DNA of 64,000 nt from Sistotremastrum niveocremeum HHB9708 (GCA_001630475.1 KV419403.1:536009-600008); one strand, 5' to 3'; shown: positions 47,454 to 59,691, counted from the first letter of the stretch. The notes: a model not told the origin generated them from the letters alone. A program made the numbers and translations.

Positions 47454-47879
47454 CTATAAAAGACGTCCGATTCCATTGCACATCGAACACTTTTCTTCGA
47501 ATACGAACAAGAACGTCTCCACGCCTAAACCTCCGCACCTAACATACCGATTAGCTCAAATCGAAATCGAGTATCAAAGAAAGACATACATCCAGCAAGG
47601 GATCCCACCAATCCTAGGGTCTCCAGGAAGAACGTGAAGGGCGTTTACAGGAGGCCCATTGACGAATATGACAGACGGCAGCGTAGGCGCTGGAGGAAAG
47701 TACAGTGGATCGGGCGGGAGCCAGTGCAGAGGGGTGTGCGGAATGGAAGGTGAGACTGAGGGAGGACCACGATTGAACGACTTCTTATTAGTCGTACTAG
47801 AAGTCTTCGAGTGAGTGCTAGCATTCGTCGGCTTAGGTTTGGAAGGTCCGGAAGACTGAGGCTTGGATTTCTTCTTAGG
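47454..47879 (-). pseudogene. HUA1-like C-terminal copy, 5'-truncated
   Basis: Two exons in phase: 47879-47590 and 47538-47454 (85 nt). They encode a Ser/Thr/Lys-rich segment, then VNALHVLPGDPRIGG, CWMCGG and CSMCNGIGRLL before the stop. The CxxCxGxG pair and the GDPRIGG block match the full HUA1-like gene at 39135-40564. The first cysteine is followed by CGGLG, keeping CxxCxG. The frame closes (TGA) just upstream of 47879 and no start or upstream exon was found, so the copy has lost its 5' part or begins in an undetected exon. The zinc module itself is undamaged, which suggests recent loss or continued use. Confidence 0.65.
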
Positions 47880-50355
47880 CTCATGTCACAAAAACGGCTT
47901 GAGTCTTGCAATGCATTGCAGCATTATAAGTCCACGGGAATATTTTACTGCAAATGTACCGCCAGTATGATGGACTTATATTGGAAGCTTTATATTGAGG
48001 TCGATTAGCAGGTCGGGTCCACGTTCTCTCGACATTCTGTGTGATTCTCTAGATTGTCTCGTCCTTGTAGTTCGTCTTTGATCTTGTTGGATCAATGCAT
48101 GGACTATATCAGAGGCATTTGAAACGACAGTGATATCGCAGAATCAATGCGACTCGCAATAAGATAGTAGGTGCATGATACGGTGCTGGAAATGCGTGGC
48201 AAGACCTTTGAAATATTATTATACCGTACGCCGAGAGCCTAAGATAACTTGCCTAGTGCCGTGCAGATATGAGACATATCTAATATTTTAAGGAGATGAT
48301 GATCTCACTATATGAGTGACCCAATATTTCAATGGTATCATTGTTGCATTATAGTAGAGGCGCAGTATTATACTGGTCTTGCAATGACATTATAGCATGT
48401 CCCGAGTGTTTCGGAGCCCTCACAATGCTGATACAACATACCGACAACCTCTCCTTCCCATTATCGAAGTGGTGTTGTCGGCGTTTCAGAATTCCATGCA
48501 TCCCTCGACGACTTTGTAGAAGTGTATCCTCACGGCTTTCGTAGACGTCGTGATCAATTCAAGCTCCAGGGTTTGATGATCGCGCAAGCTCTTCTATGGA
48601 TGCTCAACGGCACGGTAACATTTGTGTACAATAAGATTTGATGATGCGCAGTGGAACGAGATCAGTTACAACGTTCAAACTCAAGCTGAACTTTGAATGC
48701 TCGACACCTTTGAGGTTTGAAGATAGACAAAGACTTGTCTGCCAATGAGCCTCCACCATGTGAATCACGTCGTCTCTTGACAGCGCTCCTTCGATCCTTG
48801 TCGGTCATCGATCTTGGCATGATGTCATTGATGACATGTCAATAGAGGAAACACAGAGAAAAGTCGCCGATGTTGAGAGATTGAGGACTCGAAGGACTCG
48901 AAGTCTCAGAAGGGCAGAACGAGGCATGTGATTCTCGATCCAACTCCGACGATCGACTCTGTTCGCGATCGCGGTCGACGAACGAATTCCACACTTATAG
49001 TCTCGTCCTTTGGCACCAGATTCCCCACGCCCTCTTTCTCTCTCCCCCACCATCATCAGCTCGTCTCGCCTCCGACAACGCGCCCACCCCGTCCACAAAA
49101 TTGAACAGTCTCAAAGACTCAAACTGGGGGCTCAATTGTCAATGCTTTCCCGATAGTCAAGTCGCTTGCAAGACCTGACTGATGTGACACGAGAGGTAAG
49201 TTCCTTTTTTCACTTGGACACAGTGTGATTTAACTGCAAATGTAGAATACTCGACACTTGTCATCGTCGCCGATGGGGAGAAACTGACACTGTGTCGTAC
49301 CCAAGTGCCTTCTATCTCAAGTGAGTCGTGTATTGTTCTTTACGATTACCGTGCTTATAGGACGCATATAGACCCTCAACTTCATTGAACAAGAAGCCAG
49401 CGGCAAGCTAATGGGGCATGGTGTTATTCTGCGCACGAAAACGGTTCGTATGGCACCATTCTCTCTGCTTTTCAACGACTAAATAACAATCGACCCAGTG
49501 CCAATCATAGGCGTCCGAAGAGGTTGCTACAGTTCAAGCATAGCAAGTGATATAGGTGTGTCGTTATGCATAGTTTGACTCCTGCTCACTGATTCCTGGC
49601 AAAGTCGTCGCCGCCACCAGTCCGACTCGACAATTTACGCGATGCAATGCTCAATCCATTCGGTCTAGATATCAATTTGTCAACATCGAGACCTGAAACG
49701 AATCTCAACCAGCCTCGTTTCAATGTCAATGTCGTATCCCTTTCACTTTGGTATGTGGGTCCTTTACTTCGCCTCCCCGAATTTTGATCTGATCTCTCCT
49801 TTAAGTGTCTGTCCTTTCCTCTCACCGATTTGCCAGATTCGTGTTTGCGGTCATGGACTTTTCGGGACATTCTGTAATGTTGTACCGCTAGAAATGAAAT
49901 TTTCTCTGGCGCATGCCATATGAATAAATCCCGCAGTCAAATATGATAGAACACTAGATGAAATGGCTGAAAGACGGTATGTGGCTGACAATGGCCTCTC
50001 AAGGCGTTATAAGGCGCCCGTGCGTTGCAAGACAGCTATAATGTTAGACTCGCTCATGAGGCCTCGGCAATGTCTTATTCCGACTGCAATGCTTTCCTAA
50101 CGTGGCAGCGTCATCGCAATCCATCCACAATCTTGACGTCGGCGTATTCGGCCAACCAAATATTGAGTCACTCTTATCGGATCACGCAATATCCCTTCTG
50201 TCCTGCAATGGGACGCAATATCACAGTCAGCTTAAAAGACACCCGGAATATCATGGTATGTTCTGATGTGTTCGCAACATTGTAGATAAAGTATATTCAC
50301 TTGTTGTCTGATAATGCCATTCCAAGGCCCCTGGGTATTATCGCATTATACTGCC
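47880..50355. other. Long unassigned region with exon-like pieces
   Basis: About 2.5 kb without a supported gene. Around 49190-49890 (+) several short stretches are bordered by good GT and AG signals, for example TLNFIEQEASGKLMGHGVIL (49377-49442) and a stretch with LNPFGLDINLSTSRPETNLN near 49650-49705. No continuous in-phase model was found, so this may be a decayed gene. Confidence 0.4.
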
Positions 50356-51686
50356 TTACAATGCCTTGTGAGACACGCTGCGTTTTTGGGACACATCCTT
50401 GGAGTCATCTTTGTGGGGTGACGCGGGCGTCTTCGCTGCACTACCAGGCTTGGGAGCGGTTGAACTTGCAGTAGCCTTCTCCTTCTTTCCGCTTTCTTTT
50501 GGGGCTTGTCCACCTGCATGAGCATCTCCTTCTCTCGGAATCGCAGGTTCTTTCGGAGAAAACTTCCGCGGTATTGGCTTTTCGGCATCGTATCGCGAAC
50601 GAGCAGGCGGTTCGGAAAGAACGGCATAAGCTTCGCCGATCAGCTTGAACAATTCCTCATCCCCGCCCTAGTGAAGATTGTGAGTGGAAGACGATGACGG
50701 GACTTAAACAATCTCGTACTTTGTCAGGATGGTGGGCCAGTGCCTGCGCTCTATAGGCTTTGCGGATATCTGCTTCAGGGCATCCCTCCGATACCCCCAA
50801 AATCTTGTAATAGTCTTTGCGTATGCTTTCTGCGAGGAGATTCAGAACTGCATTCGCTTCTTCTCGCAGGAGATCTCGTTCTGCTTGAGTGCTGGTATAC
50901 TGGTATGCGGCTTCGTAATCTTCCATGGACGCTTCGTACAGTCTCAAGGCCCTTCGACTTCGAGCTCGAGTGCGGAGGGCTTTGAAAGCGTCTGGCTCAA
51001 GCAGGAGACATGCATTGCAATCTTTCACTGCTTCTTCGTATCTCTTCAACTAAAATAATTCGGAGGTTGTCAATAAGGGTCACGAATAAGAGACGAGATT
51101 GACGAACTCTGTATAATGATAAAGCGCGGTTGAGCAGGAGGTTTGCTCTGATTATCCCTCCCATGCCTTCTGATTCACTCTCGCCAATGGGACCGAGACC
51201 CTCGGTGAATTTCTGAATCGCCTCAAGAAGCCGACCGGTGTTGTAAGCCTCATTTCCAAGAGATCTGAGCTCCTGTACGCGTTTGATTCGTTGAAGCAGC
51301 TGGAGAGCATCTTTATGGCTGGGAGACAGTTCAAGTGCCCGTTGCACTTCGCCCGTCGCCTTCACGAGTGCACATGAGAGAAACGAGACGAGTGCCTGAA
51401 GGGTGAATGCATCCGCAGAGTACTGGTTTTCAGGATGGGAAGCTCTAGATCGAACATGATTTTAACGCTCGTCGAAACGCCCAAGATTGAAGGACATACC
51501 TCCTCGCCAAGGCCCACTTGCCGGCCAGCATGGCCACCTCTACTGTCCACCACCTCCATTCCTCAGGCGCGTCACCTCCACAAGCTTGGAAGCCTTATCC
51601 AATGCATCCAGTGCACTCTCCCAGTTCCGTTCGCCACGTGCCTTGTGATAAGCACGGATGAGAGCTTTCAAGTCCTGCGGAGCCAT
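50356..51686 (-). pseudogene. TPR-DnaJ co-chaperone 3, one-base frame break in exon 1
   Basis: Four exons: 51686-51500, 51444-51108, 51049-50720, 50667-50356. The exons sum to 1166 nt, one base short of a whole number of codons. The start is MAPQDLKALIRAYHKARGER; exon 1 begins in this frame but its second part reads in another (ACGGDAPEEWRWW, then AMLAGKWALARR), with the change near 51586. From exon 2 on the gene is clean: TPR repeats LGNEAYNTGRLLEAIQKF, a J domain with KDYYKILGVSEG and HHPDK, and LSEPPARSRYD. The tail is Lys/Ser/Pro-rich and ends VSHKAL, without the Gly-rich or zinc tail of genes 2 and 4. It is a head-to-tail neighbour of TPR-DnaJ gene 4, from which it probably arose by duplication. 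Confidence 0.75.
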
Positions 51687-52414
51687 CGTCGCATTGGCAG
51701 AGAATTGATAGTGGAAATGAATATAACGATCTCCTTGTGCCTACTAGGACTGAGGCTTTCGTTGATCAAAGGAGAATCATGCCTTTTTCACGAACGAGTT
51801 TGGATCGTCGATATTTTGGGAAAGATTATCCTTAGCGCCGAGGTTGAGTTGCTCCTGGCCTTATCCAAGCGGCCGCACTCAGCGCAAACAGTCGGACGCG
51901 TCTGGATGTATCATATGGGAAGACGAGGTTGGCAGATATATATCGTCGCGTGGATTGGCAGTCCGAATACACGGTTTTTAAAGGTCAGGCTCGATGGGAG
52001 AGACTCAGGGCAGTTCCCAGCATCTGCGGGACTTTGGGACGATTGGATGTGAGACACAAGCACGACATACGAAGAAAGGTCATACCTGGAGAACGGTCAT
52101 CAGGCAATACAAGATATGCTTGACATCAAGGCTCGAGCAAGGGTCGGAAAACACAGCAGCGCTGAGCGGAGTTTGATCATTATTTTCCTCAAGGCGACTT
52201 TCGAGTTTCAAGTTTGACGTATGATAGTATGTAGAAAAATAATGCGTGGTGACAGAGGTCGTAGAGAATGAAACAAAAGTAACCCAGTAAACAATACAGG
52301 AAGCAAACAAAGAAACATCCAATGAGCAAGCTTACATCAGAACTCCGTGATCCTGCAGGCCGCAGCCATCCAGGAAAACTGACATCGATCGCCCCAAAGA
52401 CTCCTAATGGTGTA
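51687..52414. other. Spacer between TPR-DnaJ genes 3 and 4
   Basis: Promoter of gene 3 and 3' flank of gene 4, both minus strand. No additional gene seen. Confidence 0.5.
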
Positions 52415-54338
52415 TCAAAACACCCGTCCAATCCCATTGCAAGCACTACATGTTTCTTCGAAAATCACTAAAAAGGAATCAAGGCCAGTCCCATGACACC
52501 TGCACCCTCAATCAGTCAATCTCCCACTACATAAGAAAGAAATGACATACCGCCGACACTGCACACCTCCAATCCTAGGATCTCCCGGAAGCACACGAAG
52601 CGCGCCAGGAGGAGGTTGATTGACGAACATAGGTTGAGGCTGGTAATATGGCATTGGTGCCGGGGGAGGTCGAGGAGGTTGCGGCACGACCCTAGGCCTA
52701 GGATTGGGATTGGGACTGGGATTTGGTCGGGGACGAGGACGGGCATCAGCTCGGGGAACCCTCCGATTCGCATTTGGGTTCGGGTCCGGATTGACGTTTG
52801 GTCGAGGTTCAGGTTGAGGAGGGGGAGGAGGGCGAAATGGATTTGTTCGTGGTTGTGGTTTATGATCTGCAGCGGGAGTAGGAGCGGGTCGAGGAGTCGG
52901 AGTCGACTTCTTCTGAGAAGCCCTTCGGGAAGAAGAAGGTCCAGCATCCGAACCTGAAGGACGAGGAGATGTAGGGGGAGGGGTGGGAGGTCCCGTTCGT
53001 CGGAAAGGATTCTTCGAATCAGTGGGAGGTGTTTGAGATGGTCCCTCGTCATCTCGATCGTCGATGTAGCTCGGTGGAGGATCTTCTGGATATTCCGAAT
53101 CGACAAATGGATTGTCGTTCGTTCTGGAGGAGCTCGGTGTGGGGATCGGGTCTTCCTCTGGAACCGTAAATGTGTGGTCTACGTCACTTCCATGTGCTGT
53201 GGCGTCTTCTTCGGGATTGTACTGCCCATTCTCGATTTCTCCGGCGTCGTATCGGGCACGACGAATAGGATCAGAGAGCACAGTATGAGCTTCGTTAATA
53301 AGCTTGAATTCCTCTTCGTTACCGCCCTACGTAGTATCAGCACATGCTATCTCGTGGAGCGAGATAAAGCAGGAGAACTTACTCGATCGGGATGATGAGT
53401 GAGCACCATCGACTTATACGCTCTCCTGATCTCCGCATCGGAACATTCTGGTAATACTTCAAGAATCCCATAATAGTCCTTCCACAAGCTCCGACGAAGT
53501 AACTGTATAGTTTCGTTGCCCTCTTCGAGGACGACTCTCTTTTCCCCTTCGTTCTCGGCGGTCTCGGCGGCTGCTGCGTAATCTTCGATTGAGGCTTCGT
53601 ATAGTTCAAGAGCACGACGTAATCGAGCACGAGTACGGAGGGCTTTGAAGGAGGAAGGTGAAAGTAAGAGGGACTCGTTGCAATCTGCGATTCCTTGCTC
53701 ATGTTTCTCGACCTGACCATTGTATCAGTTTGTGAACGGTCGGCGCGAACCAATGATACGTACTTTGAGAAGGGCTGTAGCCCGATTGGACAGTAATATA
53801 GCTCTCATGATACCTCCTTTGCCTTCATTCTCATCCTCCCCGACTTCTCCCAAAGCCGCAGTATATTTCAAGATAGCCAATTCGTAATCTTGGGCCTTAA
53901 ATGCGGTGTTTCCCTCTTCTTTCAGTCGGTGAACAAGGTTGATTCTCCGAAGCAAAGCCCGAGCAGGCGGATGATTAGGAACGAGTTTCAATGCGTATTG
54001 AACCTGATCCTGGGCCTCAGGAAGTTGTGCCGATAAGAACAATACGAGGCCATAGATTGTGAACCCGTCATGAGATTTCTGATTAACGAGGAGCGCAGAT
54101 CTGGGAGTCATGTCATTGGAGTAGGCATGTCCGCCAGAAGATGAACGTACCTAGCAGCCAAATCCCAATCACCAGCAGCCATAGCTATCTCGACCTTCCA
54201 TCGCTTCCATTCCACTGGACCTGCTGTCCCAGCTATCTCGATAGCCTCATCCAATGCGTTGTACGCCCCTGCCCACTCTTTCTCGCTTCTCGCTGCATTA
54301 TATTCCTGGATAAGACTCTGGATTCTTGCCGCATCCAT
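52415..54338 (-). CDS. TPR-DnaJ co-chaperone 4 fused to a HUA1-type zinc tail
   Basis: Five exons: 54338-54151, 54100-53764, 53712-53393, 53336-52551, 52499-52415; sum 1716 nt (571 aa). TPR repeats begin near the N-terminus (MDAARIQSLIQEYNAARSE; GNTAFKAQDYELAILKYTA). The J domain has DYYGILEVLPECSD and HHPDR, with LSDPIRRARYD at the start of exon 4. The same exon continues without a break into 190 Pro/Arg/Asn-rich residues and then QPPPGALRVLPGDPRIGG. The 85-nt last exon completes CRRCHGTG...CSACNGIGRVF. So one polypeptide carries an Hsp70-binding TPR array, a J domain and the CxxCxGxG tail of HUA1. The fusion lies inside a continuous 786-nt exon, so an assembly join is unlikely. An Hsp70/Hsp90 co-chaperone with a substrate- or ubiquitin-linked tail is inferred. 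Confidence 0.88.
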
Positions 54339-55142
54339 GACCGTAATCGCTGAGTGACGATATGATCGAAGAATCTCTTCTGGTTCACTTCAGGCAGAGA
54401 CAAGGTTGCGAACAGCTTCTCTGAGGATGGGAGGTCCTAGTCAAACTGGGCAAGAGCATGAGCCTGGTTGCCTGCGGAGAGGCGCTGAGTTGATTTACTC
54501 ACATTTTCGGTAAGATTCCGCTATCCGCGGCATCAAAGGTAATTCAGGGCACCTCATGAATTGGAAATAGTCGGAAAATTGGTCGGGCCTGGTGATCCTA
54601 GACCTGTGCAGCTATATCATAGTATATGAGATACCGTTTGATGGTCCAGATCAAGAAAAGAAACCGACAAGAAACCGATGGAAGAGACTGAACTTCACTG
54701 AAGTCATTGGAATCGTCCAATAGCCCCGAGCGCAGGCGTTCTGCCGTATTGCAAGCTAGAAAATGAGCTCAACACGACAAGGAGTCCCTGAGTTGCACGA
54801 CGCCCTAATAGGCTGATCAATCTTCAAGTTGACAGGAATGGAGGCCAGGGAAGAGATGGAAAACGTGGAAGAGGCTGAGGTCACGGCATATATTTCCGCT
54901 ATCTCCGTCCTGCCCTGGACTCAGCGAGCTGCCTTGCGAGCTGCTCAATCTGCTCAGCGCTCAGCGGATTAGCCCAAGATACTCACGACGTTCAACAAAA
55001 CCACATCTCAGAGCGAATGCCGGATCTGCTTAGCCTGACCACCTCAAATATCAAGAGAAAGAGATGTACTGCTTTTCACTATGCATCTTTAACAACGTTG
55101 TACTTATTAGCACTGGTTTTAGAACGTACTGCTTAGTACGCT
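54339..55142. other. Divergent intergenic region
   Basis: Promoters of TPR-DnaJ gene 4 (-) and the F-box/LRR-like gene (+). No gene seen. Confidence 0.5.
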
Positions 55143-56814
55143 ATGGCCCAATGGAACGCACAAACCGGGGTTAAAGCATTTTGGGCCATTCCAGAGCTTG
55201 TTGCGATAGCAGTGGATTTTTTGGACGTGCAAAGCTTATCACAGTGTGCACGCGTCAGCAGAGCGGTCTCTGAACACGCCCTCAACTCTCTATATCGCAA
55301 AAGTGCAAGATTGACAGATATTTTTGGTCTACTGTGCCCGATGAGAACCGATGCAACTACAGGTACTATCGTAAGTTTCTTCACTGCAGTCGAAAATAGT
55401 TCTTATCACAGAGCAGAGCTTCATCGTACCCCTCCGACCCGCCCATTGGACGCGATTTCGACACTATAATCACAGAATCCAAGAAGTCAGCGTCGAATTC
55501 TTCGACCCTCAGACGAGAAGCATATCCCAGAAAGCCATCATAGACCTTCTAGGGACACAGCCCCGGCAAGAACCATTCCTCCCGTCTCTCAGAAGATTGG
55601 ATTGGCAAGATGTTCACCCCTCCCTCAACCATCTCGTGATCCTACTCTTCCATGAAGGGCTAAGGGAACTCAGAATCTCTCTCGACCCCAGTTCCTCCAC
55701 GAGCATCATGGATTTCCTACCGCTCAGAGCGCCCAATCTCAAATTTCTTCAGGTTTGGACCACGCGAATGGCAGAACATGACTCTCAGTTTCACAATGCC
55801 ACAATGGAGGCTATTCAACGCCTTCCCTTGGTTCGTCTAAGAATGCCCCCAGACCCTCTATCGCCGGGGATGTTGAGCGTCATAGCGCAAAAACGAGAAT
55901 TACAAAGCTTTTGGGGCTATTTTTTCGGACCCGAGACATTCCGACCTTCAACATCAGAGTCATACGGTGACTCTTCGGATATGACATTCCCAGTACTTCG
56001 CGAGTGCTCTGTCAATTGCGGAGATTTTTTGTCCGGGTTGGATTATTTCATATCCGCCCCTCAATTGGTATCATTACATATCAATTACGGGATTCAGGAC
56101 AATATCTCCACAGGGCTGTCGATGCTTTCCAGCCTTCGGTTAAAGGACCTCATGATCGCCATTCGTACATGGAACATTGGAGGGAACCAAGGTCCTCCAC
56201 CCTCACCTACGATTGATGTACTTCGCCCGATACTTGCCATGTCATCCCTAGAGATCTTGGTGATAGTGCATCCGAGGCCGCCAGGACTCAGCGACGAAGA
56301 TATCGCGGAGCTCGCGAGGAGCCTTCCTGAGCTTAGACACATCGAGCTTTGCGGTCACGCCCGCGAAGAGCCGTCGGAAAAGGTGCCCACACTGGAATGT
56401 TTCAAATCCCTCGCGCAGTACTGCCGGAAATTGATTTCCATCTCAATTTGGATCGACGCTTCCGATCCACCACCGCCGATCTCACCCAATGAGATGGCTT
56501 TCAGCTCGACTCTCGAGGTTGTTTACTTTCATTCCAGCAAAATCGATAGAGTCTGGGACGTCATGGCATTCCTGGTCTCTATCTTACCGCCCTTGACGAT
56601 ACTAGAATGGTCCCCGGTCTCACGCCATCTACGACCTGTCATCGGTGCTTCGGAAGTTCACTTCCACAGTTTACCTTCGGCGGCGATGAATTCATGTCGG
56701 TCGAAATGGCAAGAAGTATCAACTTTGTTATCTTCTCGCGCTCAACACCGGAGGGCGATTCAATCCCAGCGTTCAAGGATCGAGCGAGAGCGAGAAAACA
56801 TGGCACACCATTGA
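55143..56814 (+). CDS. F-box protein with LRR-like C-terminus
   Basis: Two exons, 55143-55370 and 55414-56814; sum 1629 nt (542 aa). The N-terminus FWAIPELVAIAVDFLDVQSL, then CARVSRAVSEHALNSLYRKS, is an F-box. The remainder has leucine-rich segments typical of fungal F-box/LRR-like proteins: LRELRISLDPSS, LPLVRLRMPPDPLSP, LEILVIVHPRPPG, LRHIELCGHAREE. It would be a substrate adaptor of SCF ubiquitin ligases; the substrate is unknown. A second donor (GTACTA at 55362) with an acceptor two bases upstream of mine would also keep the frame. This gene is unrelated in sequence to the A-D F-box family. Confidence 0.8.
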
Positions 56815-57115
56815 TCATCCTACGATCATCCTCATCGAACTGATGATCAGGGGTTAGCATTTGCAGTATATTTCCGTAGTGCGCGTCTGAAAAGCATTCC
56901 GGGATTTCATTCGATAGTAATTGTCCAAAGATTCTTGAAAAACGAGGTGCTCAGCTTGAACGTGGGAATGTCGACCATGCATTCTTTTACGTATCATCGC
57001 ACATGGGAATTCTGGGTCAAGGGATCATCTTGACAGCCAAGATCGGTCAACATCGATCTGACTACCACACGAGTTACACTCAAGTTAGTTCAACTATCAC
57101 AAGTGACGCAGCACC

Positions 57116-59010
57116 ATGGCTTCTGGGACTCCACCACCCACTTTCTTAGGAATACCCGTCGAGCTACGCCTTCGTATACTTGAGTTGCCGGCCTTGGATA
57201 TTCGCGATATCATCAGATGCATGCTTGTATGTGTTCCTTCGTCAGTGTAATGACGATTTGCGCACTAAATAATTCAGGTCTGTCGGGATCTACGAGATCT
57301 ACTCAATGGATCAACTCTATATACCTACAAGCGTGAACTCGAACGATGCAGCATGGTCGATAACTCACCCGACTATCCGATTTCAACCAAGTTGGAGAAA
57401 TTATTGGATAGAAATCGGCGTTGGCGCGATCTCGATGCATTCTCCGTGAAAACACTGGAGGTCCCTTTCGTGTCTGGTCCCATCTCTCTGCTAGGAGGGA
57501 TCTTCGCACGTACTGTTCGCGGATCAAATAAGAGAGATCTCGATATTGGACTTCTAGTCCTTCCGAAGGGAGATGGGGATGTTGAGGATATAATTCCCGA
57601 AGGCCAAAACTGGGGTGAAGTCATTGAGGCTATTGCGATCGATCCCGAACAAGATTTATTAGTCGTGGTGAATGGTGTGCAGCAAGAGTAAGTGATCTAT
57701 ACTGCGCTGGTACCATGACAGCCTAAAGTTACTGTTAAGTTACTATTTGCACTTGAGAACCTTATTCTCGCAAGATCCCCATCCTCTCGCGGCTAATGCT
57801 CGACTCGCACTTCCACCAAGCAGACAGGGAAGCTATCAAGTGAAACTTGCAGGAGATATAATCGTCGTCGAACGCCCTGAGGATGGCAAAGCAAGCATCT
57901 TCAATTGGCATACGGGTCATTTCTACTGGGTGAGCATCAACCCATTCGATTCATATTCTCGTGTCCTTAAACTAGTTCCAACGCTCGTATTACAACAGGA
58001 CTCAACGTGCTACAACGATACATTGGCACTATTATCTTCCGAACTATTCGTCATCGTTCGCACAGATTATATTGGCAAGCTAAACCTCTTCGCCATCGAT
58101 AAAGAAGAGGAGTCCGTCAGCTGCATCGCTACACTCCTACTGCCAGAATTAATCGAAGAGAACCAACTCGAAGATACTTTTGAATTGGAGAGTATCAGTG
58201 TAGAATCAAGCCCGGTGGGTGGACCAGGCCCTGCCGCAATGTTTAAGGCATCACCGAATCATGGCTTGCTTGTCTTCACGTACGAAGGCGAAAGTTATCG
58301 TGGTCATCACGGGTTCAATGATGGACGAGCATTGATTTACCTTTTGGTTGGGACTGATGGTCTCTTTCGCGTTGCGGAGGAGCTCTTGAAGGCACCAGGC
58401 AATCAGACTATTCCACCATTGACTCCACCTGCATACAAATGGACTGAATGGGCTGTGAATAATATAAAATGTTTTGATGTCGTGGAGCATCGCTATCAGG
58501 AAATAGGAGAATATAAACGGTTAGTTCTTCTTAATTCCTCCTCCAGGTGTTAGGACTTGACTTCTTTCATCGTAGACGACTTCAAGGCCTCAGAGCCATC
58601 TTTGACGACGTCACATGGGATGGCAGTTGGCAACACACAGACGCATATGTAGCAACCTTTACTCGCCCTACTGCTTTGGACGAGGCAACTGCATCCGATC
58701 AGCTGCTGTTTCGCGAGGCGGAAGACAAGTTCAAGTTGGCCTCTCGCATCAAAGTCAAGAAGAATGCACGTCAAAGCCGGACGCTACCTCTATGTACCAG
58801 GCCCCTTCAGTATCACGTAAAGGAGTTCAAGGAATTCGGATATCACCTACTGGATGAGAATCATATTTTTGCTATCAAGGTATGGACCGCGCCTGATCAT
58901 CGAGTCACTTCTCACTAAGTTATTATCAATCTCAGGAAAATCCTGACTTCGGAATTTCCGGACCAGCTGAGCCAACAACTCACGTTGTCCAAATTTGGAG
59001 TCTGAACTAG
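57116..59010 (+). CDS. F-box family copy D (dispersed, inverted)
   Basis: Six exons: 57116-57226, 57278-57687, 57740-57929, 57999-58519, 58576-58879, 58936-59010; sum 1611 nt (536 aa). The start MASGTPPPTFLGIPVELRLR opens the F-box, then CRDLRDLLNGSTLYTYKREL, KLEKLLDRNRRWRDLDAFS, LLGGIFARTV, IDPEQDLLVVVNG, LRTLFSQDPHPLAAN, KWTEWAVNNIK and a C-terminus ending VVQIWSLN. Exon count, phases and conserved blocks equal those of copies A-C, but the gene is on the opposite strand 27 kb away and clearly more divergent. Intron 3 (69 nt) is free of stops in frame and could be retained. Intact. Confidence 0.85.
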
Positions 59011-59691
59011 CCACGTCTGCAGTATGATGAGATGACGGCTCCACCAGAGGTTGCGAGGCACTGGTGATATTGCGGCTGTGTGTGATTGTATACGTTCTGA
59101 AATCGCGGATATAACATAGTTCAAGAAGAAATGAGTAAATACAACTCCCATCGTTCCACCACTTCTCCTCAATTGTATTCCAGTTTCGCTCTGCCCAAAC
59201 AGTCCTAGACTAGTCCAACCGGATGTCTCAAACGCTTCCATTTTTGTCTCTCGAACTTGCCGGTACCCTGACTGAGTTGGACCACTGACTCAATCGACCC
59301 GACTTGTCACTTGAAAAGTGTCATCACAGCCATGCGTTGCCCACATACCGCTTGGGCGCTTGGATATAGTACATGAGGAGAGAGCGGTTCTCAATCACAT
59401 CGATGTCGAAAATATTCAATCATGTGTCTCATTCTGCCCCCCATATGGTGCCAGGCAGAGAGAAGAGAGACAAACAATAACAATAACGAGATTCGAACAA
59501 ACAAGGCATGGAATCGGAAGTTAAGTCCGATCGCCGATTGAGCGACGTCCAGTGCCAAACGCAGGAACTCCGGAAGCCAAAATGGAAGCCGAAGCATCGG
59601 AATTGTGGACCGGAGCGGAACTCGGAGTCGCTCGCGTCAGTGACGCCCAAACTGGGGTCAGTCCCCCGCGATAGCCTCAACCATCCCCACA
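59011..59691. other. Intergenic region with a uORF before CDC4
   Basis: 3' flank of F-box D and promoter of the CDC4-like gene. A 66-codon upstream frame (ATG at 59508, stop at 59706-59708) overlaps the CDC4 start in another frame. Confidence 0.5.

Noticed and set aside
51362-51444. Second frame break in TPR-DnaJ gene 3 at the exon 1/2 junction.
   Set aside because: Using the acceptor before AGCTTCC (exon 2 from 51444) gives RASHPENQYSADAF in frame, matching the paralogue.
57930-57998. Treating the third intron of F-box D as coding because it has no stop.
   Set aside because: Copies A-C have an intron at the same place, and the GT and AG borders fit.
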